In this document: positions 1-6,595 of the stretch, in pieces
Numbering within the stretch: position 1 is the stretch's first letter
Layout of the letters: the number at the start of each line of letters is the position of its first letter
Assembly (NCBI GenBank): GCA_016193065.1
Contig: JACPSX010000195.1
Span: forward strand, 1-9,623
Direction of reading: 5' to 3'
Length of the DNA: 9,623 nucleotides
DNA from: Candidatus Tectimicrobiota bacterium
GTDB lineage: Bacteria > JACPSX01
Made by a program: the position numbers and the translations under genes
The notes under the pieces: model-generated
Databases searched by the model: none
The model's input: the letters and a program-made list of their open reading frames with translations, nothing else
Told to the model about the DNA's origin: nothing

Positions 1-28
1 CCTTCACGGGGATTTGAAAAACCGGTCT

Positions 29-81
29 GGGGGCCGGAAGCGGCATTATAGGAAAAGTCCGGCCCCCTGGCAAATATTTTT
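29..81 (+). terminator. Possible rho-independent terminator upstream of selB
   Basis: A perfect 9-bp inverted repeat, GGGGGCCGG at 29-37 and CCGGCCCCC at 59-67, encloses a 21-base loop. About 8 bases after the stem comes a T-rich stretch (ATTTTT, 76-81). This could end transcription of a gene lying before the window. The large loop and the gap before the T-run are not ideal, so it may only be a GC-rich hairpin. Confidence 0.3.
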
Positions 82-210
82 CCCCGGGGTTGACCCCGAT
101 CCAAAGGACCCAAGAGCAGACCGGAAACTTGGCATCCATCCTTGGCCTGGGGGCGGATACTGCCAATGAGATCATAGCATGGAAATTTTGGATCGGGGTT
201 GACTCCCCGG
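82..210. repeat. Inverted pair of about 24-bp hairpin-forming repeats
   Basis: The segment 82-105, read on the minus strand, matches 187-210 on the plus strand at 19 of 24 positions, including a perfect 13-base core TTTGGATCGGGGT. Each copy can also fold on itself: CGGGG-TTGA-CCCCG at 85-98 and CGGGG-TTGACT-CCCCG at 194-209. The 81 bases between them hold no gene that I can recognise. The right copy contains the -35 box of the proposed selB promoter. This could be a pair of operator sites, a small mobile-element remnant, or the ends of a structured leader. Confidence 0.5.
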
Positions 211-228
211 CCGGGATCCCCCCATAAT
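199..228 (+). promoter_or_regulatory. Probable sigma70-type promoter of selB
   Basis: TTGACT (199-204, five of six matches to the -35 consensus) and CATAAT (223-228, five of six to the -10 consensus) are separated by 18 bases. The transcript would start near 235, leaving about 25 bases before the selB GTG. The -35 box lies in the loop of the hairpin at 194-209, so a protein binding that symmetric site could block the promoter. Confidence 0.5.
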
Positions 229-259
229 CCGGTCGGGTTCACTGACGAAAGGAAGAACT

Positions 260-2179
260 GTGAAGCAGGTCATCCTGGGCACCGCAGGCCACATTGATCA
301 CGGCAAAACCTCGCTGATCAAGGCCCTGACGGGAATCGATACGGATCGCCTCAAGGAAGAGAAAGAGCGAGGAATCACGATTGATCTGGGCTTTGCCTTT
401 ATGGACCTGCCCGGGGGAGTTCAACTGGGGATCGTCGATGTCCCCGGCCACGAGCGCTTCGTGAAGAACATGCTGGCAGGTGTCGGGGGAATCGACTTCG
501 TCCTCCTGGTCATTGCGGCCGATGAAGGGGTGATGCCCCAGACCCGGGAGCATCTGGCCATCTGCGAGCTCCTGCGGATCAAGGACGGACTGGTGGCGCT
601 CACGAAAACCGACATGGTGGAGGAGAGCTGGCTCGATTTGGTCCGGGAGGACGTGAGCTTGTTTCTGGAGAAGACCTTCCTGGCGGGAAAGCCCATTGTC
701 CCGGTGTCGTCCAGGACGGGGCAGGGGCTCGAGGATCTGAAGGTCGAGATGGCCCGGATTGCAGCCAAGGTCCAGGAGAGGGAAGCCGCGGGGCCTTGCC
801 GTCTCCCCATTGACCGGGTCTTCACCATGCGGGGGTTCGGAACCGTCGTTACGGGGACAATGACGGCAGGCTCCGTGAATCTCGGAGAAGTCGTGGAGAT
901 CCTGCCGAAGGGGATTCAGGCCAAGGTCCGGGGACTGCAGGTTCACAACCGCTCCGTGGAGGTGGCTTCCGCCGGGCAGCGCGTGGCCGTGAACCTGCAA
1001 GGGATTGAGAAGGAGGAGTTGGAGAGGGGAGACGTTCTGGTGAGCCCCGGCTCCATGATCCCCGCTTCCATCCTGGAATCCCGGTTCTCACTTCTCGGCA
1101 GCAGCCCGCACCCCCTGAAAAACCGCAGCAGGGTCCGCTTTCACCTGGGGGCGAGCGAGCTGATTGCCCGCGTGGTCCTGCTCGACACGGGTGAACTGGC
1201 CCCTGGCTCCGAGGGCTTCGTGCGGATTCATCTGGAGGGTCAGGCCGTGGCCCGACCCGGGGACCGCTATGTGATTCGCAGCTTCTCTCCCGTGGAGACC
1301 ATCGGGGGCGGGGAAATCCTGGCCCTGGGCGCCGGCCGCAGGCGCCGTTCCTCTCCGGAGCTTCTCAGCGAAATGGAGGTCCTGCGCGCCGGAAGCAATC
1401 GGGAGCGGCTGCGGATCTACCTGCGGCAGGCAGGTCCCAACGGTCTTGCTCTTACGGAAATCGGAGCCCGGACCCCGTTTCATGGTCCCGCACTGCAGGC
1501 GCTCCTCGGAGAGCTTCAAGGTGCAGGGGAAATTCGGATCCTGGAGGACGCGGGGAGGCGCGTCCTGGAGAGCGGCGTGTGCGGGACAATTTCCGCGCAG
1601 ATCCTGACCCGGGTCGAAGACTATCACCGGCTGGCCCCGCTGAAACCGGGAATCCCGAAAGGTGAGCTTCGCACCCGGTTCCCCCAACTGGAGGACCGAA
1701 TCTTTCTCTGGTTTCTCGATTCCCTGGGCAGAGAGGGGAAGCTGGTGGTGGAAAGGGAAATTGTCCGGCTCCCCTCGCACCGGGTGACCCTGGCCGATGA
1801 CCTGCAGCAGGTGAAAGAGCGGATCGAAGAGGCTTTCCGGAAAGGGGGAGTGCAGCCTCCGAATCTGGAAGAGGTGTATCAGACCCTGGGGCTCAAGCAT
1901 CCTCGGGAGCGGGAACTCGTGAACGTCCTGGTCAACGAGAAGCGGCTGGTCCGGGTCAAGGAGCAAATCATCTTTCACAGCGAAGCGCTGCAGAGAGCCG
2001 AAGAGGCTCTGCTCGCGTATCTGAAAGAGCACCGGGAAATCACCGCAGCCCAGTTCCGCGACCTCCTGAACATTTCCCGCAAGCATGCCATCCCCTTGCT
2101 CGAATACTTCGACAACCGGCGCATCACCATGCGGGTTGGGGACAGCCGGGTCCTGCTCGGTAAGGGAAAGTCAGCGTAG
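260..2179 (+). CDS. selB: Selenocysteine-specific translation elongation factor SelB
   Basis: SelB is the GTPase that delivers Sec-tRNA(Sec) to ribosomes paused at UGA and binds the SECIS hairpin in the mRNA. The 639-residue product has the G1 loop AGHIDHGKT (9-17), the switch region RGITIDLGF (37-45), DVPGH (60-64) and TKTD (115-118). Beta-barrel domains follow, then from roughly residue 375 the tandem winged helices that bind SECIS RNA. The last of these carries the family-typical stretch [20 protein letters not shown] near the C-terminus. Length is close to known SelB proteins (about 615-635). The GTG start is supported by AAAGGA at 248-253, six bases upstream. It is the machinery needed to read the TGA in selD at the far end of the window. 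The minus-strand gene at 2207-2485 converges on it, with only 27 bases between stops. Confidence 0.96.
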   Translation: MKQVILGTAGHIDHGKTSLIKALTGIDTDRLKEEKERGITIDLGFAFMDLPGGVQLGIVDVPGHERFVKNMLAGVGGIDFVLLVIAADEGVMPQTREHLAICELLRIKDGLVALTKTDMVEESWLDLVREDVSLFLEKTFLAGKPIVPVSSRTGQGLEDLKVEMARIAAKVQEREAAGPCRLPIDRVFTMRGFGTVVTGTMTAGSVNLGEVVEILPKGIQAKVRGLQVHNRSVEVASAGQRVAVNLQGIEKEELERGDVLVSPGSMIPASILESRFSLLGSSPHPLKNRSRVRFHLGASELIARVVLLDTGELAPGSEGFVRIHLEGQAVARPGDRYVIRSFSPVETIGGGEILALGAGRRRRSSPELLSEMEVLRAGSNRERLRIYLRQAGPNGLALTEIGARTPFHGPALQALLGELQGAGEIRILEDAGRRVLESGVCGTISAQILTRVEDYHRLAPLKPGIPKGELRTRFPQLEDRIFLWFLDSLGREGKLVVEREIVRLPSHRVTLADDLQQVKERIEEAFRKGGVQPPNLEEVYQTLGLKHPRERELVNVLVNEKRLVRVKEQIIFHSEALQRAEEALLAYLKEHREITAAQFRDLLNISRKHAIPLLEYFDNRRITMRVGDSRVLLGKGKSA

Positions 2180-2206
2180 ACGAAAAAGGCTGTATTGGGG
2201 AAGACT

Positions 2207-2485
2207 TCACTTCTTTGATTTAGGTGGTGTGGATTTTCTCGGAGACGGGTTTACCTTGGAGGCATCGACCGAGAGGTTGTTTTCCTGATCAAACCTCTGG
2301 ATACCTAATTTTACTATTGGGACAATAGCGGCGGGTGAAATCTGATCTTCACTCGGACCGACGTTAGCTGCCGCTATTCCGAATTCGACGTAGAGTCCCC
2401 AAATCCCCTCATGAATTCCCTGCTTTTTGACTAAGGCTTCCACGACTTCTTTATGACTGAACACGTATTGTTTAACTTCAGCCAT
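2207..2485 (-). CDS. Small conserved hypothetical protein, third gene of the hicAB operon
   Basis: This is a 92-residue protein beginning MAEVKQYVFSHKEVVEALVK. I know similar hypothetical proteins from other bacteria only as uncharacterised, and cannot assign a domain or function. The first 75 residues look like a compact fold: a helix rich in K and V, then hydrophobic strands containing GIWGLYVEFGIAAANVGP. The tail (about 77-92) is basic and proline/lysine-rich, ending KSTPPKSKK. There is no signal peptide or membrane segment. GGAGG lies about seven bases before the ATG. The start is only 19 bases after the hicB stop on the same strand, so it is probably co-transcribed with hicAB. It could be an accessory part of that module or a passenger. 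Base composition is AT-richer than selB. Confidence 0.75.
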   Translation of the reverse strand: MAEVKQYVFSHKEVVEALVKKQGIHEGIWGLYVEFGIAAANVGPSEDQISPAAIVPIVKLGIQRFDQENNLSVDASKVNPSPRKSTPPKSKK

Positions 2486-2504
2486 TAGGCGCCTCCAATT
2501 TAGC

Positions 2505-3038
2505 TTAGTTGCGGACTATTCTCAAATGGGGCGGATTCTTTGAAGACACCCCCGTCCCTGCCGTTTGACTTATCTTCATGGGTTGCACCAACTTTTGATA
2601 TTCGACTATCTCTGCTTTAGTCGATATTGACATTACGTAAACGAAGCGTTGACTAAATTGTTGAGCCATTCGAATGTATAAGTCTTCTGCTCCCACTCTT
2701 GCGGCTACTGCGGTAACAATAAATTGATTTAAGCTCGTGCCATCTCTCTCGGCCATTCTAATGGCCTGTTGATGAAGGCTGCGAGGCAACCTCAGAGCGA
2801 TCTTGCCGCTAGCTTGGCTTGTTGAAGGAGGGGGGATCTCATGTCCTTGCTCTAGTTCGGCCTCTATCCAAGCCTTTGCCACCTCTTCTAGATTTTCAAA
2901 GGTTTCATCGGGCGTCTTTCCAACTGCGTAGCAGCCGGGGAATTCCAATATCTCTGCAGAAAATCCCCCTTCGCTTTCAGGGATGAGAATTCGCGCATAA
3001 GGTTCTCTTAGATATTCTTCAGGTGTCTTATCCACCAT
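2505..3038 (-). CDS. hicB: HicB family antitoxin with ribbon-helix-helix domain
   Basis: HicB binds and neutralises the HicA RNase and represses its own operon. The 177-residue protein has the HicB-like N-terminal domain at about 13-70 (YARILIPESEGGFSAEILEF, then PGCYAVGKTPDETFENL and an acidic helix AWIEAELEQG). A ribbon-helix-helix/Arc-like DNA-binding segment follows at about 77-118 (SGKIALRLPRSLHQQAI, then RDGTSLNQFIVTAVAARV). Residues 120-177 form an extra tail beyond the usual HicB end, of unknown role. The ATG overlaps the end of hicA by 11 bases, with AAGGAGGAAG just upstream, which is the usual hicA-hicB arrangement and suggests coupled translation. The likely operator is the palindrome at 3326-3347. 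Confidence 0.88.
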   Translation of the reverse strand: MVDKTPEEYLREPYARILIPESEGGFSAEILEFPGCYAVGKTPDETFENLEEVAKAWIEAELEQGHEIPPPSTSQASGKIALRLPRSLHQQAIRMAERDGTSLNQFIVTAVAARVGAEDLYIRMAQQFSQRFVYVMSISTKAEIVEYQKLVQPMKISQTAGTGVSSKNPPHLRIVRN

Positions 3039-3327
3039 TTTCTTCCTCCTTACCCAGAATTTTTTCCCAGGTATCGAGGTCCTGCTCCAGTTGGTTCAAA
3101 ATATTTCGAGCAGTTGATTTAGGCATCGAACCTGGATGGTTCGGGATGCTAAGTGAACGAGTTCCTGGAAGCGAACTGACGTACATAGGATGTTTTGTGC
3201 TCTTGGGCAGCCTACTTCTTCCTAGCGACTCTGCCAGACTTACCAGTTCCCTATTCCTAATGTTCGCTAGACGATTGCGTAATTCCTGTAGCTGCTGCGT
3301 GAGTTCGCCGATCTTTTTAAGGTCCAT
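3028..3327 (-). CDS. hicA: HicA family toxin (mRNA interferase)
   Basis: HicA toxins are small double-stranded-RNA-binding-fold ribonucleases that cut mRNA when not bound by HicB. From the ATG at 3327 the product is 99 residues. A charged, probably helical or coiled-coil stretch spans about 3-35. The HicA core follows: LPKSTKHPMYVSS with the presumed catalytic histidine H46, then SLSIPNHPGSMPKSTARNIL, matching the family pattern of strand, IPxH, K-S/G-T and the final helix. No ribosome site stands out before this ATG. An in-frame TTG at 3375 would add 16 residues and cannot be excluded. The ATG sits in the palindrome 3326-3347. It lies directly ahead of hicB, which it overlaps. The N-terminal helical extension is longer than in the shortest HicA proteins. 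Confidence 0.82.
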   Translation of the reverse strand: MDLKKIGELTQQLQELRNRLANIRNRELVSLAESLGRSRLPKSTKHPMYVSSLPGTRSLSIPNHPGSMPKSTARNILNQLEQDLDTWEKILGKEEENGG

Positions 3328-3347
3328 GATATCGTATCTGATATCAT
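3326..3347. promoter_or_regulatory. Palindromic operator over the hicA start codon
   Basis: Perfect 8-bp arms ATGATATC (3326-3333) and GATATCAT (3340-3347) flank a 6-base spacer. A third GATATC lies 22 bases further upstream of hicA at 3368-3373. The site spans the hicA ATG and lies downstream of the likely promoter, where a HicB ribbon-helix-helix dimer could block transcription. Binding by HicB is inferred from known HicAB autoregulation. Confidence 0.5.
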
Positions 3348-3401
3348 CTTGCCATAGAATCGGTCGGGATATCAAGAGACTTTAGGGCTTGCAATAGAAA
3401 A

Positions 3402-3430
3402 ATTAAATCATAGGCCAATGTTTATGTAAA
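3402..3430 (-). promoter_or_regulatory. Probable sigma70-type promoter of the hicA-hicB-hypothetical operon
   Basis: On the minus strand, TTTACA (3430-3425) and TTTAAT (3407-3402) are separated by 17 bases; each box matches the consensus at five of six positions. Transcription would start near 3395, giving a leader of about 68 bases to the hicA ATG that includes all three GATATC sites. Confidence 0.5.
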
Positions 3431-3466
3431 GTCCTATGTTGCTTAGAATTAGGCAGTTCTTCCATT

Positions 3467-3487
3467 TCATTTCGGCCAGAGAAATGA
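3467..3487. other. Small hairpin in the gap between the XRE gene and hicA
   Basis: TCATTTC (3467-3473) and GAAATGA (3481-3487) form a 7-bp stem with a 7-base loop. No T-run follows on either strand, so it is a poor intrinsic terminator. I see nothing else in the rest of 3431-3554: no open frame that looks like a protein and no tRNA-like fold. Confidence 0.25.
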
Positions 3488-3554
3488 CAAGTCGCGTGGT
3501 TGTTATGTAGTTTTTCCAGGTTCCTGATCGAGTATTCCGGAAACGGTGGTGGCT

Positions 3555-3941
3555 TCACCGCGCTTTATACCGCTCGTTGATGAAGTCGGTTAGCTTCTCA
3601 ATTTCTTCCCTGCTCAAGGATTTATTCTGTAGTGTCCTGAGCAGCACCGGGATTCCTGGAGTCTTGGCGGCGAAAGAAGCCACATCAGGGGGGAGAGCAC
3701 TCTTCTTATGGGAGACCGCCAGGTCGAACAACCGCTGGCGCTCCTGGGAGCTTTTGGGGAAGCCGAGGGTGTCAGCGATTCGAGTCAAGGTTTTGGGATC
3801 CTGAGGAGGGTGAATTCGTCCGTGTTCAATGTTGCTCAGGTTCGACGGTTGCATTTCGATGGCTTCGGCGAAGGCCCGAAGCCCGAATCCTGCCTTGAGA
3901 CGGGATTCCCTCAGAAACTCTCCAAACCTCTTCGCCGCCAT
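3555..3941 (-). CDS. XRE-family helix-turn-helix transcriptional regulator
   Basis: This 128-residue protein has a Cro/C1-type helix-turn-helix over about residues 7-62 (FGEFLRESRLKAGFGLRAFA, then MQPSNLSNIEHGR in the recognition region). A C-terminal segment (68-128, ERQRLFDLAVSHKK, LLRTLQNKSLSREEIEKL) is helical and probably serves for dimerisation or partner binding. The ATG at 3941 is preceded by GGGAGG at good spacing. The frame is open to a TTG at 3989, but that codon lies inside the operator, so it was not used. Similar regulators often accompany toxin or protease partners, but no such partner is seen directly downstream. The protein probably represses its own promoter through the palindrome 3989-4013. 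It may be an antitoxin-like orphan; its target is unknown. Confidence 0.88.
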   Translation of the reverse strand: MAAKRFGEFLRESRLKAGFGLRAFAEAIEMQPSNLSNIEHGRIHPPQDPKTLTRIADTLGFPKSSQERQRLFDLAVSHKKSALPPDVASFAAKTPGIPVLLRTLQNKSLSREEIEKLTDFINERYKAR

Positions 3942-3988
3942 GGGAGCCTCCCTTCTCTGACTGTCCTCCGCCCTTATCCTTGCGTACA

Positions 3989-4013
3989 ATTGTTATATAC
4001 CACATATAACAAT
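3989..4013. promoter_or_regulatory. Operator palindrome of the XRE regulator
   Basis: Perfect 10-bp arms ATTGTTATAT (3989-3998) and ATATAACAAT (4004-4013) surround a 5-base centre ACCAC. It overlaps the -10 box of the minus-strand promoter of the regulator gene and lies between the boxes of a possible divergent promoter. This is a typical position for autorepression by a Cro/C1-type dimer. Its use by this protein is inferred from proximity. Confidence 0.65.
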
Positions 4014-4018
4014 ATAAA
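3990..4018 (+). promoter_or_regulatory. Possible divergent promoter towards nfi
   Basis: On the plus strand, TTGTTA (3990-3995, four of six) and TATAAA (4013-4018, five of six) are 17 bases apart and wrap the same palindrome. The next plus-strand gene, nfi, starts at 4196, so its leader would be about 170 bases. In AT-rich DNA such boxes can arise by chance. Apart from two minor inverted repeats, I see nothing else in 4040-4195. Confidence 0.3.
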
Positions 4019-4038
4019 ACTGAAATATCTTGAGTCAA
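4011..4038 (-). promoter_or_regulatory. Sigma70-type promoter of the XRE regulator gene
   Basis: On the minus strand, TTGACT (4038-4033) and TATATT (4016-4011) are 16 bases apart; each matches the consensus at five of six positions. Transcription would start near 4004, leaving about 60 bases before the ATG at 3941. The -10 box runs into the palindrome 3989-4013. Confidence 0.6.
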
Positions 4039-4195
4039 GGGCTCTTGTCTAGGAGAATAGCCCGTTGGGCAAAGCGGAGCGACATCTCCACCTTTTCGAG
4101 GTTCGGCTTACGGTTCAATTGTGCTGTTCGCTCCCTGATACCCTTTGTATTTCCGAGACCCAAATGTCTTCGAATCCCGTTGCGGAGTCGAACCC

Positions 4196-4873
4196 GTGAA
4201 TTATCTCAGGCTTCATTCCTGGAACGTGAGCCCCAAAGAGGCAGTTCAGATCCAGCGCCGTCTCGCTCCTTTGGTCAAAACTTCCGGACGGAAGAAGACC
4301 CTCCATACCATCGCGGGGATCGACGTCTCCTATAACCGGAAGGACCCGCTCCTGCACGCCGGGGTCGTCGTCTTGAGCTGCGAGGATCTGGAAGTGCTGG
4401 AGGTGTCCTGCGCTTCCGGCACTGTGACCTTCCCTTACGTTCCAGGTCTTCTCTCTTTCCGAGAAATCCCCGTGGTCCTGAAAGCCTGGCGCAAGCTCAA
4501 AGTCCGCCCCGATTGCATCCTGTGCGACGGCCAGGGCCTGGCCCATCCGAGACGCTTCGGCCTGGCCTGCCATCTGGGGCTGGTCTTGGACCTGCCTTCC
4601 GTGGGCTGTGCCAAGAGCCGGCTGCTCGGTACGTATGAGGAACCCGGATTTTCGCGGGGCAGCCGCAGCCCTCTGTGGGACCGCGGCGAGGAAATCGGGG
4701 CCGTGCTGCGCACCCAGGACGGCGTTGCCCCTGTTTTTGTGTCCGTGGGGCACAAAATCACTCTGGATCGAGCTATCGATCTGGTGCTCTCCACCTGCCG
4801 CCGCTACCGCCTGCCGGAGCCCATCCGGGAGGCCCACCGGCGCGTCAACGAGCGGCGCAGGCTTGAGTTATAA
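4196..4873 (+). CDS. nfi: Endonuclease V (deoxyinosine 3' endonuclease)
   Basis: Endonuclease V nicks DNA at the second phosphodiester bond 3' of deoxyinosine and some other deaminated or mismatched bases, starting repair in the cytoplasm. The 225-residue product, counted from the GTG at 4196, has the metal-binding acidic residue in GIDVSY (D43), the strand FPYVPGLLSFRE (E90), CDGQGLAHPRR (D111, H117) and VGCAKSRLLGTYEEP. These equal the catalytic set of the family (D43, E89, D110, H116 in the Thermotoga enzyme). The C-terminal YRLPEPIREAHRRVNE is also typical. GGAG eight bases upstream supports this GTG; an upstream TTG at 4145 would add 17 unconserved residues. Length matches the family (about 220-230). 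It precedes the importer genes on the same strand by 96 bases, with no obvious link to selenium. Confidence 0.93.
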   Translation: MNYLRLHSWNVSPKEAVQIQRRLAPLVKTSGRKKTLHTIAGIDVSYNRKDPLLHAGVVVLSCEDLEVLEVSCASGTVTFPYVPGLLSFREIPVVLKAWRKLKVRPDCILCDGQGLAHPRRFGLACHLGLVLDLPSVGCAKSRLLGTYEEPGFSRGSRSPLWDRGEEIGAVLRTQDGVAPVFVSVGHKITLDRAIDLVLSTCRRYRLPEPIREAHRRVNERRRLEL

Positions 4874-4969
4874 AAATTTTGAATCAACCTATAAAAAGCC
4901 CTTATCGATCGGGAATCCGTATGGTAAATTAGCGCACTCATATAACCCGATCCTGAAGGGGGGGGTCTG

Positions 4970-5748
4970 ATGAGGGGGAAAATTGGCTTCTGTCTGATCG
5001 TTTTCTTGTTGAGTTTCCTGTTTGCGTCGCCGAGTTCTGCTGATACTCCCAAGGTCCTGCGGGTCTCCGCCATCCCTGATGAAGTTCCCAGCGAGCTGCA
5101 GCGCATCTATCAGCCCGTCGCCAAGTATCTGGAGGAGCGCGTCGGAATTCCGGTGAATTTCGTGCCGGTCACGGACTACGCGGCCACTGTGGAGGGCCTT
5201 GTCGCCGGCAAGCTGGATCTGGTCTGGTACGGAGGGTTCACCCACGTTCTGGCCCGGATCAAGAGCGGCGGCACCTCGTACGCCATTGCCATGCGTCAGG
5301 AGGATGCGGAGTTCCACAGCAAGTTCATCGCCAACGTCAACTCGGGGATTAATTCCCTGGCCGACTTGAAGGGGAGAAACTTCAGCTTCGGCGGGGTGGT
5401 ATCTACGTCGCCACGGCCAAGGTGGTGGAGTCGGGCTCCGTGGAGGCCGGGGCCTTAAACGAGCTTATTTGGGCCAAACTCGTGGAGACCAAGAAAGTGG
5501 ATACGAGCAAGGTCCGAGTGATCTGGACGACTCCGGCCTACGTGGACTACAACTGGACCGTACGGGGGGACCTGGACAAGAACTTGGTCGAGAAGCTGCG
5601 CGCGGCTCTTGTGCGCCTCGATTATAAGAATCCCAACGACCGCAAGCTCCTGGATCTGCATCGCACCAAGCGCTACATCCCCGTGACTTCCGAGTCGATT
5701 TTCGAGGGGATCGAGAAGGCGGGCAGATCTTCAGGTCTTATCAAATAG
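4970..5748 (+). pseudogene. Broken periplasmic binding protein of a PhnD-like (putative selenate) ABC importer
   Basis: The first part (from the ATG at 4970, after a G-rich ribosome site) has a signal peptide of about 24 residues (cleavage near SSA/D). The mature start follows with LRVSAIPDEVPSEL, YQPVAKYLEERVGIPV, FVPVTDYAATVEGL and LDLVWYGGFT, typical of phosphonate-type binding proteins and resembling the putative selenate subgroup. This frame stays family-like to FGGVVSTS (ending at 5410), then turns to unrelated residues and stops at 5458. The second part is in another frame: ATAKVVESGSVEAGALNE starts at 5410, then WTTPAYVDYNWTVRGDLD and the normal C-terminus, ending at 5748. About 30 residues usually found between STS and ATA are absent, so an internal deletion (length 3n+1) changed the frame. 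The whole encodes about 259 residues against the usual 290-310. It is either a true pseudogene or a sequence or assembly fault. Confidence 0.82.
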
Positions 5749-5764
5749 GAGCCCGCAGACTTTC

Positions 5765-6595
5765 ATGGCGCCATCGATCGAGATTGAAAACCTGGTCAAA
5801 GTGTTTGACGGGCGGGTGGCGGCCCTGGACTCTCTGTCCCTCCAGGTGGAGGAAGGAGAGAAGGTCGCCTTAATCGGGCCCAGCGGAGCCGGAAAAACCA
5901 CCCTGTTCCGCCTCCTGAACTGCATCCTGACGCCGACGAGAGGAACCCTGCGCCTGCAGGGCTGCGATGTTACGCGGCTCTCGGAAAAGTCCCTGCGGGA
6001 GCTGCGCGCCCGCATCGGGACCATCTACCAGCAGCACAACCTGGTCCCTCAGCTCCGGGTCGCTCACAACGTCTTGGCCGGCAAACTAGGGCGGCTGTCG
6101 ACGGCCCGGGCTCTGTGGAATTTCTGGGACCCGCGCCCCGACGGCGATGTGGTGCGGGCCCTCACGCAGGTGGGAATTGCCGGAAAATACTGGGAGCGCA
6201 CCGCGGCTCTGAGCGGGGGGCAGCAGCAGCGGGTCGCCGTGGCCCGGGCCCTGGTGCAAAACCCGGACATTCTCCTGGCCGATGAGCCGGTCTCCTCCGT
6301 CGATCCCGCCCTCGCCCAGGAAATTGTCTCCCTTTTGGCGGACCTGGCCCAGGAGGGCGGAAAAACTCTGGTCGTGAGCCTGCACAGCGTTGAGCTGGCC
6401 CTGGCCCATTTTCCCCGCATTGTGGGGCTGCGGGGCGGGAAGCTCTATTTCGATCTTCCTCCGGATCAGATCACAGCCGAACTCCTAAGCGGCCTCTTCA
6501 CCCGCTGCGAGGCTGAACGCGGAGTTCCTGAAAGGGTTCTCCGTGGCGCCGTTTCCCCAGTCTTCCCCCTGGATTCTCCCTACGACAAAGCCTAA
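5765..6595 (+). CDS. Phosphonate-type (PhnC-like) ABC importer ATPase, putative selenate transport
   Basis: This cytoplasmic ATP-binding subunit powers the importer formed with the two permeases downstream. In the 276-residue protein I see Walker A GPSGAGKTT (38-46), the Q-loop IYQQHNLV (87-94), the signature LSGGQQQRV (149-157), Walker B ILLADEP (169-175), the D-loop SSVDP (177-181) and the switch histidine H207. It is therefore predicted to be catalytically intact. The general layout is PhnC-like. A role in selenium uptake is inferred from the neighbouring selD and from the type of binding protein. The ATG follows the binding-protein stop by 16 bases, with AGGAG at 5747-5751, a rather long 13 bases upstream. 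Its last 53 bases overlap the first permease gene. The extra C-terminal residues after about 250 look unstructured. Confidence 0.9.
   Translation: MAPSIEIENLVKVFDGRVAALDSLSLQVEEGEKVALIGPSGAGKTTLFRLLNCILTPTRGTLRLQGCDVTRLSEKSLRELRARIGTIYQQHNLVPQLRVAHNVLAGKLGRLSTARALWNFWDPRPDGDVVRALTQVGIAGKYWERTAALSGGQQQRVAVARALVQNPDILLADEPVSSVDPALAQEIVSLLADLAQEGGKTLVVSLHSVELALAHFPRIVGLRGGKLYFDLPPDQITAELLSGLFTRCEAERGVPERVLRGAVSPVFPLDSPYDKA

Noticed and set aside
2-163. Open frame of about 54 codons at the left edge
   Set aside because: It runs through hairpins, has no recognisable family match such as the SelA C-terminus, and is short enough to be chance in GC-rich DNA.
4145-4195. TTG at 4145 as start of endonuclease V
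   Set aside because: The added residues are not family-like, while GTG at 4196 has a ribosome site and gives the usual length and catalytic numbering.
4165-4200. tRNA T-arm look-alikes (TTCGAAT, and TTCGACT on the minus strand)
   Set aside because: The flanking bases do not form a 5-bp stem and no acceptor, D or anticodon arm is present.
5422-5748. A separate small gene starting at GTG 5422
   Set aside because: Its residues continue the binding-protein family and family-like sequence extends upstream of the GTG; it is the 3' half of the broken gene.
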